A stretch of 18,058 bases of DNA from Opitutia bacterium. Lineage in GTDB: Bacteria > Verrucomicrobiota > Verrucomicrobiia > Opitutales > UBA953. The notes below the pieces were generated by a model. That model searched no databases, was not told where the DNA came from, and worked only from the letters and a program-made list of their open reading frames with translations. Positions 12,596-18,058 of this stretch are shown one piece after another. The stretch covers positions 5,321 to 23,378 of the forward strand of contig JAJPZB010000036.1 of NCBI GenBank assembly GCA_021204635.1, read 5' to 3'. A program made the translations under genes and the position numbers. How positions within the stretch are numbered: the stretch's first letter is position 1; the number at the start of each line of letters is the position of its first letter.

Positions 12596-13732
12596 TTATT
12601 CGTCGCCCGTCGTCTTTGTGGCGGGAACGGTGACGTTGTCGCCATTGTTGCCACCGATACCGAGTTCTGAAAGTTTTTCCTTGAGGTCTGCCTCCTGCAA
12701 AGCCGCGAGCAGCTCGCCGATTTCGCCGTCCATAATCTCCGACAAGCCGTGGAGCGACAGCCCGATTCTGTGGTCGGTGAGGCGATTTTGCGGAAAGTTG
12801 TAAGTGCGGATTCGCTCCGAGCGATCGCCGCTTCCGATCTGATTTCTTCTCTTTGCGGCGTATTTCAAATTTTCCTCTTCCTGCTTTTTTTCGTAAACGC
12901 GCGAGAGAAGAATTTTCATCGCCTTGGCGCGATTGCGCAGTTGCGAGCGCTCGTCCGCGCAATAAACCATGATACCGGTCGGCTTGTGGATTATTTGCAC
13001 TGCGGATTCCGTTTTGTTGACGTGTTGCCCGCCGGCGCCCGAGGCTCGGCAAACAGTGAGCTCGATGTCCTCGGGCGCGATGTGCACATCAACTTCCTCC
13101 GCCTCGGGCAAAACCGCGACAGTCGCCGCCGACGTGTGTACGCGCCCCGCAGCTTCCGTCGCCGGAACGCGCTGAACGCGGTGAACGCCGCTCTCGAATT
13201 TGAGCATTTTGAAAACGTTTGTCCCCGTTATGAGCACGGAAACTTCTTTGAACCCGCCGAGCTCGGACGGCGACGCCGAGAGTACTTCCCATTTCCAGCC
13301 GGATTCCTCCGCATAGCGCGTGTACATGCGGAAAAGGTCACCCGCGAAAAGCGACGCCTCTTCGCCGCCGGTCCCCGCGCGAATTTCGACAATCGTGTTT
13401 CTCGAATCCGTCGGGTCGGGCGGAATCATCGCGAGCATCAGCTTCCCGTAAAATTCGTCGAAATCGTGTTCGAGTTTCGGCAATTCGTCGCGCGCCATGT
13501 CGCGCAATTCGTCGTCTGTTGCGGGGTCATCGACAATCGCCTGATCGTCGGCAATTGCCTTGCGCACACCGGCGCATTTTTCGTAGAGATCCACGGTCTC
13601 GCGCAGCGCGGAATGCTCGGCGGAAATCGTTCCCGCGCGCCTCAAATCTCCGTAAAAATCAGGCGCGTTCATGAGTTTCTCGATCTCTTCGATTCGAGTT
13701 TTCGCCGGTGCGATGTCGGGAAGTTCCTTCAT
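12596..13732 (-). CDS. prfA: Peptide chain release factor 1
   Basis: RF1 terminates translation at UAA and UAG. The 378-residue protein shows EIRAGTGGEEASLFAGDLFRMY (117-138), the stop-codon recognition PxT motif as PAT within RVQRVPATEAAGRVHTS (185-201), and the catalytic GGQ loop ASGAGGQHVNK (230-240). GSGDRSERIRTYNFPQNRLTDHR follows. The PxT rather than the SPF tripeptide identifies RF1 rather than RF2. I use the ATG at 13732, where the family N-terminus begins; a TTG at 13774 is possible but unsupported. A Thr/Gly/Asn-rich tail of about 20 residues follows the last domain. prmC (hemK), the usual partner that methylates GGQ, does not follow. The upstream gene ends 43 nt before it. Confidence 0.96.
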   Translation of the reverse strand: MKELPDIAPAKTRIEEIEKLMNAPDFYGDLRRAGTISAEHSALRETVDLYEKCAGVRKAIADDQAIVDDPATDDELRDMARDELPKLEHDFDEFYGKLMLAMIPPDPTDSRNTIVEIRAGTGGEEASLFAGDLFRMYTRYAEESGWKWEVLSASPSELGGFKEVSVLITGTNVFKMLKFESGVHRVQRVPATEAAGRVHTSAATVAVLPEAEEVDVHIAPEDIELTVCRASGAGGQHVNKTESAVQIIHKPTGIMVYCADERSQLRNRAKAMKILLSRVYEKKQEEENLKYAAKRRNQIGSGDRSERIRTYNFPQNRLTDHRIGLSLHGLSEIMDGEIGELLAALQEADLKEKLSELGIGGNNGDNVTVPATKTTGDE

Positions 13733-13775
13733 GAAAAACGCAAAATTTTGAGGCGCGAACGCCTGCCCGCGCAAA

Positions 13776-15602
13776 TTATCTGTCGCCCTCGTCCCTAAAC
13801 TTGACTTTCAGCAAATCGATGGGCTTTGAAAAATCGACGACGACGCGGAATCCGCGCAACCGGCTCTTGTCGTTGCCGAGTGCCTTTTGCACGTGGTCTT
13901 TCTCGAGCATTTCGACAATCGATTGGCAATCGCCGCCGGCGACAATGCGGTCGTTCGTCGATTTCTTCGCCTCGGTCCCTTCCATGACCCATTCTCCGAC
14001 GTTCCCAAAGAGGTCGAAATATCCGTTCTCGTTCGGTTTTTTCGTGCCGCAATCGTGAATTTTCGCCGAGGAATTTTCGAGCGTCCACGCCTGCTCTGCG
14101 ATTGTTGTAGCGTCATATTTCCCAAGTGCGGCATCAAATTCTTCGAGCGTCGGTAGCCGCACTTCGTATCCGCAAATCAGCGAGAGGCATGAGGCAAATT
14201 TTTGGGCATCGACATACGAAACAGATTCCACGGGCGCCTGCATGCTCGAACTATCCGCGCTCGGATTTTCGCTCATGACAAAGCCGTAGAGCGCCTGCGA
14301 AACTTCCTTTGCCATCATCTTGCGCTCCTGCTCGGGCGCGCCCGGAATCGCCAAAAGCCCGTCGATAAACGGCTTGCGAATTTGCGCGATGCCTCGGCTC
14401 TTCACGTCGATGTATGCCAAAACATTCCGCAAATCCACGGGCACGAGAGAGTTGTCGGGATAGGCGTCCGTGATTCTCGCCGCGAGCATGACTGCGCGCC
14501 GCGCCAAGAGCGGAACATCTTCCGCCTTGTCCGCCAAAATCGCTTTCTGGATTTCCACCACCGTCTCCTTCAGCTCAAAAAAGCTCGGTGCAGCCTCGGC
14601 GTTTGCGCGATTTTGCCTTAGCCGCGCGCCAATTTCCTTGTCGGCATATTTCGAGCGCGGGAAATTTTTCTCTATCAAATCAAACTCCGTGAGAGCCTTT
14701 TCCCAAGCGGTTTTCGCAGATTCCCAATCCAAATTTTCTTCAAACTGCTCGGCCTCTTTCTCCGCAGCCTCGCGGCGTTCCATGTATGGCGCAGACGCGA
14801 CAGTCTCGACAAGTTCGTTCAGCCGCACAATGCTCTGCGTCCCCGTGAGCACCGCGATCCTGTAGTCCGCCCAAAGTTGCTGCTGGATTTTCAGCGCCTC
14901 GCGCAAGCGCAAATTCGCCGTTGTCCAATCCCGTTTTTCGAGAGCTGCCGTGCCCTCTTTTTCCAAGCGTTCCGCGCGCTCGCGCAACGGGATTGCCTGC
15001 ATCGTCTGCATTCTGTTTTTCAGCGACATCGTCCTGCCCGAATTCCGCTTATCCGAGAGCGAATATTTGGTCTCGATCGTCTCTTCTAATTCATACGCCT
15101 CGCGGTATTTCTTTTCCGCCTCGGCGTATTTTTTTTGCCCCGCAAGCTTGTCCGCCTCCTGCTCGAGCACGACGGAGCGTTCCCGCGTTTTTGTCGCGCG
15201 AAAATCGTGCAGGCGCCGGCGCATTTTGTCCGCGCGCGGATTCACGCGCTTATCAATTCCGGAATATGTCAAGTACTTTTCGTACGACGTTATCGCCCTT
15301 TCGTAGATTGCGATGTCTTCGTTTGTAATTTTGTCTTTTTTTACGGAGTGAATCGAATTGAAGCGGCTTTCCAACTCTTCCGATTCCTTCAAATACGCCA
15401 TCGCCTTTTCGCCGTCTATCTGGTCGGTGAAATAGTCGTCGAGGCGTTCCCGCGACCCTTTCAGCGTGCTCGCGTAATACGCACCGAAAATTACAGCGCA
15501 CCCGACGAGCAATATCAGCAAAATCGCCACGGCACCGCCGCGTTTTTTCCCTGAAAAGCTCCCCCGTGCAAGAGAAATTTTTTTATTCGTGAGCAAATTC
15601 AT
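13776..15602 (-). CDS. Membrane-anchored TPR/coiled-coil protein with C-terminal SUMF1 (formylglycine-generating enzyme)-like domain
   Basis: A 608-residue protein with a basic N-terminus and one strong transmembrane segment (about residues 22-44, AVAILLILLVGCAVIFGAYYA), so the rest should be periplasmic. Residues about 50-440 are charged and helical with TPR-like repeats, for example KYAEAEKKYREAYELEE (159-175), DWTTANLRLREALKIQQQ (225-242) and DWESAKTAWEKALTEFDLI (292-310). The last 150 residues show an FGE-sulfatase-like module: PVESVSYVDAQKFASCL, LPTLEEFDAAL, GNVGEWVMEG (533-542), and RGFRVVVDF (583-591). The N-terminal portion of a usual FGE domain (the G-x-F-x-MG start) and most of its active-site cysteine arrangement are missing, so catalysis is unlikely. 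Function is unknown; a structural or adhesion role is possible. It diverges from tyrA and precedes prfA. Confidence 0.75.
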   Translation of the reverse strand: MNLLTNKKISLARGSFSGKKRGGAVAILLILLVGCAVIFGAYYASTLKGSRERLDDYFTDQIDGEKAMAYLKESEELESRFNSIHSVKKDKITNEDIAIYERAITSYEKYLTYSGIDKRVNPRADKMRRRLHDFRATKTRERSVVLEQEADKLAGQKKYAEAEKKYREAYELEETIETKYSLSDKRNSGRTMSLKNRMQTMQAIPLRERAERLEKEGTAALEKRDWTTANLRLREALKIQQQLWADYRIAVLTGTQSIVRLNELVETVASAPYMERREAAEKEAEQFEENLDWESAKTAWEKALTEFDLIEKNFPRSKYADKEIGARLRQNRANAEAAPSFFELKETVVEIQKAILADKAEDVPLLARRAVMLAARITDAYPDNSLVPVDLRNVLAYIDVKSRGIAQIRKPFIDGLLAIPGAPEQERKMMAKEVSQALYGFVMSENPSADSSSMQAPVESVSYVDAQKFASCLSLICGYEVRLPTLEEFDAALGKYDATTIAEQAWTLENSSAKIHDCGTKKPNENGYFDLFGNVGEWVMEGTEAKKSTNDRIVAGGDCQSIVEMLEKDHVQKALGNDKSRLRGFRVVVDFSKPIDLLKVKFRDEGDR

Positions 15603-15676
15603 TTATTTCGGGGAATACTTGTCAAACTCTGCGATAAAAGCAAAATCAAATAGAATAATCTATTGTCGTTCTCGAA
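15603..15676. promoter_or_regulatory. Divergent intergenic region between the SUMF-like gene and tyrA with a small palindrome
   Basis: This 74-bp gap must drive transcription in both directions. It holds a perfect inverted repeat AATAGA-ATAA-TCTATT (15649-15664), overlapping a TAGAAT that resembles a -10 for tyrA. On the minus strand a perfect TTGACA (15625-15620) lies only 17 nt before the SUMF-like ATG, which leaves no room for a normal -10 and start site. Promoters are therefore not assigned with confidence. Confidence 0.35.
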
Positions 15677-16522
15677 ATGTTCGAAAAATTGTCGATTCTT
15701 GGCGCCGGACTTCTCGGCGCGTCCGTGATGCAGGCGGCGAAAAAACGCGGTGTCGCAAAAAAATGCGTCGCGTGGTCGCGCTCGGCAGGCACGCGGGAAC
15801 TCTGCGCAAATGCGGATTTCTGCGACGCTGTTTTCGACACGCCCGAGGCCGCCGTCGCGGGCGCAGACTGCGTTGTCGCCTGCGTGCCCGTGGATAAAAT
15901 CGTCCCGCTTCTCGCGGATTGCGCGACAACAATTTCGCCCACCGCCCTCGTGACCGACGTCGGCAGCACGAAAGCCGCGATTTGCTCCGACGCGAAAAAG
16001 TTGCTACCTGCCGGAGTGGGCTTTGTCGGCTCGCACCCGATGGCGGGCTCGGAGTTGAACGGTTTTGCGCACGGCAACGCCGAACTCCTGCAAAATCGCC
16101 TCTGCTTTGTCGCGAACGACGCGGAGCCGAGGCTGATCGACCTCGCGCAAAAATTTTGGCAAGGGCTCGGCATGCGGACGCGCCTCGTCGATCCCGCCGA
16201 GCACGACGCCATTGTCGCCCACGTCAGCCACCTGCCGCACGCCGTAGCCGCCGCCCTCTCTGCCGCGCTCGCGCAAAAACCGGCAGAGTGGCGGGATTGT
16301 GGCGCCGGCGGGCTCCGCGACACGACGCGCGTCTCCGCCGGAAATCCGCACGTTTGGCAGGCGATTCTCGAAGAAAATCGAGCCGAGATAATTCCGGCGC
16401 TTTCGGAGTTTTTGGCAAAATTTTCCGAGCTGAAATCAGCGCTCGAACGCGGCGATTCCGAGGCGCTTCTCGCCCTGCTCTCCGCCGCCTCAAACTGGCG
16501 CCTGCCACTGTCGCAAAACTGA
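15677..16522 (+). CDS. tyrA: Prephenate (or arogenate) dehydrogenase TyrA
   Basis: TyrA oxidatively decarboxylates prephenate, or arogenate, toward tyrosine. The 281-residue protein has an N-terminal NAD(P)-binding GAGLLGAS (9-16), DCVVACVPVDKIVPLL (64-79), TDVGSTKA (93-100), the substrate-site GSHPMAGSE (118-126), HDAIVAHVSHLPHAVAAAL (176-194) and GGLRDTTRVSAGNPHVW (211-227). No chorismate-mutase or ACT domain is attached, so feedback control by tyrosine would need another partner. Cofactor and substrate preference cannot be told from the sequence. The ATG at 15677 has no obvious Shine-Dalgarno. It is followed by aroA after only 16 nt, so the two shikimate-pathway genes should be cotranscribed. 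Confidence 0.93.
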   Translation: MFEKLSILGAGLLGASVMQAAKKRGVAKKCVAWSRSAGTRELCANADFCDAVFDTPEAAVAGADCVVACVPVDKIVPLLADCATTISPTALVTDVGSTKAAICSDAKKLLPAGVGFVGSHPMAGSELNGFAHGNAELLQNRLCFVANDAEPRLIDLAQKFWQGLGMRTRLVDPAEHDAIVAHVSHLPHAVAAALSAALAQKPAEWRDCGAGGLRDTTRVSAGNPHVWQAILEENRAEIIPALSEFLAKFSELKSALERGDSEALLALLSAASNWRLPLSQN

Positions 16523-16538
16523 ATTTTTCCCCGCCACA

Positions 16539-18058
16539 ATGCCGCCCGCCGACAACACGCTCCCGGAAGAAATTCTTATCCGCCCGCCACGAAAATTGTC
16601 GCGGCTTTCCGTCGTTTTGCCGGGCTCGAAAAGCATAACAAACCGCGCGCTCATTCTCGCGGCGCTCGGTTCGCGAACGACGATTTTGCACGGCGCACTT
16701 TTTTCCGACGACACTCGCGCCATGCTCGATTGCCTGAAAAAACTCGGCTTCGACGTCGCATTCGACGAGGCGGCGAGGACAATTTCCGTGCGCGGCGAAG
16801 GTGGCGAAATCCCAAACTCGCAGGCGGAACTTTTTGTCGAAAATGCGGGGACTGCGGCGCGCTTTATCGTCGCCCTTCTCGCGCTGAAAAAAGGCGGCAA
16901 CTACGTTCTCGACGGCACCAAGGCGATGCGAAAGCGGCCAATGCGCGGGCTTCTCGACGCACTCGAAAAATTGGGCTGCGAGTTCACGTTCGCGGGCGAG
17001 GTCGGACATTTTCCGTTTTCGATGAAAACTCGAGGGATTGTGGCGGATTCCGTCGCCGTCGATGCCGCAGCGTCGAGCCAAATTTTGTCCGCACTGTTGC
17101 TCATCGCGCCATGCGCCGCCAAGCCCGGGAAAACATTTTCGATCGAGCTACTCGGCGCGACAGTCTCGCGTCCGTTTGTTGCGATGACACTCAGCATGAT
17201 TCGCCAATTCGGCGGCGCAACAGAGGCTCGCGGCAACACCTTCGTCTGCGCCGGCGCATATCCCACCACCAACCCTGACGGCAACAATTTCGTTTACGAA
17301 ATAGAGCCAGACGCGACGGCGGCCTCATACTTTGCGATACTCCCGTTCGTGCACCACGAATGCGAAATCGAAATCCCGGGCTTCGCAACACATGGCGGAT
17401 TGCAGGGCGACGCCGCTTTCGCGACAACAATCGCGACGCCGCCGCACGACCTGATTTCCCTGCGAGAAATCCCTGCCCACAACCACAAACCCTCCACCAC
17501 CATCGTGGCTGCGGGAACGTCGCAACAAACCTTTGACGCGGATTTCAACGCAATTTCTGACACATTTTTAACGCTCGCCGCCGTCGCCCCGCTCTTCGCT
17601 ACAACAAAACCACGGGTTGGTGGTGGCAACAATGCCGAAACCTGCCACCACCATGGGCACGACCACAATGACAACCACCACAATGGGGATTGTTGCCACC
17701 ACCATGATCCGCAGGCGCTGACAATTCGCGGCATCGCCCACACTCGCAGGCAGGAAACAAACCGCGTCGCCGCCATGGCAACCGAGCTCGCGAAAATCGT
17801 GGGCGAAAAAAACGTGCAACAAACGGAAGATTCGCTCTCTGTGATCCCGTGCGCGCTATCGGAAATCCGCGCCCGCGCAGACGCACAACCCGACGGCGCA
17901 ATCCGCATAGAGACCTACAACGACCACCGAGTCGCAATGAGCTTCGCCGTTCTCGCCACCTTCGACCTGCGTGGCGACGGCTCCCCCTGGCTCGCAATAA
18001 AAAATCCACGTTGTTGCGCCAAAACCTTCCCCGACTTCTTCTCCCGCCTCCCCCAAGG
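16539..18058 (+). CDS. aroA: 5-enolpyruvylshikimate-3-phosphate synthase AroA with a His/Cys-rich insertion (3' end cut by window edge)
   Basis: EPSP synthase joins PEP to shikimate-3-phosphate. An open frame of 506 residues runs without a stop from ATG 16539 to the right edge. Landmarks are PGSKSITNRALILAALG (28-44), ENAGTAARFI (101-110), GTKAMRKRPM (126-135), DAAASSQILSALLL (175-188), EPDATAASYF (256-265), GLQGDAAF (287-294), DADFNAISDTFLTLA (333-347), IETYNDHRVAMSF (457-469) and CCAKTFPDFFSRLP (492-505). The whole protein is thus about 70 residues longer than usual. Most of the excess is a His/Cys-rich insertion at about residues 359-392, with a second, smaller expansion around 300-330. 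The segment normally RxKETDR reads RRQETNR (403-409). Only a few residues should be missing at the end. It follows tyrA by 16 nt. Confidence 0.93.
   Translation, partial: MPPADNTLPEEILIRPPRKLSRLSVVLPGSKSITNRALILAALGSRTTILHGALFSDDTRAMLDCLKKLGFDVAFDEAARTISVRGEGGEIPNSQAELFVENAGTAARFIVALLALKKGGNYVLDGTKAMRKRPMRGLLDALEKLGCEFTFAGEVGHFPFSMKTRGIVADSVAVDAAASSQILSALLLIAPCAAKPGKTFSIELLGATVSRPFVAMTLSMIRQFGGATEARGNTFVCAGAYPTTNPDGNNFVYEIEPDATAASYFAILPFVHHECEIEIPGFATHGGLQGDAAFATTIATPPHDLISLREIPAHNHKPSTTIVAAGTSQQTFDADFNAISDTFLTLAAVAPLFATTKPRVGGGNNAETCHHHGHDHNDNHHNGDCCHHHDPQALTIRGIAHTRRQETNRVAAMATELAKIVGEKNVQQTEDSLSVIPCALSEIRARADAQPDGAIRIETYNDHRVAMSFAVLATFDLRGDGSPWLAIKNPRCCAKTFPDFFSRLPQ
17618..17704 (+). repeat. 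87-bp in-frame insertion in aroA bounded by a perfect 16-bp inverted repeat
   Basis: The arm at 17618-17633 (TGGTGGTGGCAACAAT) is the exact reverse complement of 17689-17704, with 55 bp between. The whole unit is 87 bp, i.e. 29 codons, and leaves the reading frame open. It encodes the His/Cys-rich stretch (residues about 360-389): the core holds ten His and three Cys within 21 residues (369-389). The word TGCCACCACCATG occurs twice (17643-17655 and 17694-17706). Shorter CCACCACC words also occur at 17263-17275 and 17494-17503, the first as the inverse of 17614-17626. Confidence 0.8.

Noticed and set aside
15620..15625. Perfect TTGACA as -35 of the SUMF-like gene
   Set aside because: It lies only 17 nt before the ATG, so the -10 would cover the start codon; it may be chance or belong to a different start.
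17294..17908. Minus-strand frame with Trp-rich stretches such as WWWQQSPLWW
   Set aside because: The Trp runs are simply the reverse complement of the CCACCA-rich His codons of aroA; it is a shadow frame.
1..18058. Mobile elements, CRISPR arrays, tRNA or rRNA genes, phage or defence systems
   Set aside because: No transposase or integrase motifs, no regularly spaced repeats and no cloverleaf or rRNA-like sequence were recognised on either strand.

Overview
This window is a gene-dense, moderately GC-rich bacterial chromosome segment made almost entirely of housekeeping genes. It shows no tRNA, rRNA, CRISPR array, integrase or insertion sequence. The gene set suggests a Gram-negative of the PVC group, most likely Verrucomicrobiota (Opitutae-like). 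The pointers are an H-x-DG-type pseudopilin, a membrane-anchored TPR/SUMF-like protein, and an McsA/McsB pair outside Firmicutes. No rRNA or marker phylogeny could be run, so this is an inference.

Layout. Bases 1-15602 are coded on the minus strand; read in the direction of transcription (right to left) they form four blocks. (i) A SUMF-like TPR protein, then prfA, yhbY and trmB. (ii) groES-groEL, ending in a terminator. (iii) rpmH, rnpA, a yidD::nadD fusion, rsfS, infC, rplU and rpmA, ending in a terminator. (iv) A pseudopilin gene with its own terminator, followed by mrp, trpCF, mcsA, mcsB and the 5' part of thiD, which runs off the left edge. On the plus strand, diverging from the SUMF-like gene, are tyrA and aroA; aroA runs off the right edge. 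Many neighbours overlap by 4-14 nt or lie within 15 nt, so translation is probably coupled. No gap between genes reaches 300 bp.

The genes serve translation and ribosome assembly (L34, L27, L21, IF3, RF1, RsfS, YhbY, RNase P protein, TrmB), protein folding and quality control (GroES/GroEL, McsA/McsB), membrane insertion (YidD), Fe-S delivery (Mrp), and aromatic amino acid and cofactor synthesis (TrpCF, TyrA, AroA, NadD, ThiD).

The oddities lie inside these familiar genes. (1) The aroA product (EPSP synthase) carries an in-frame His/Cys-rich insertion bounded by a perfect 16-bp inverted repeat. (2) The McsB homologue has lost most catalytic motifs of the arginine-kinase family and looks like a pseudokinase. 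(3) YidD and NadD are fused in one reading frame. (4) GroES has a CCxxxCC N-terminal tail. (5) infC has no rpmI-rplT behind it but is followed by rplU-rpmA, with a structured leader in between. (6) Two terminators at unrelated genes have nearly identical stems with the same G-U wobble.
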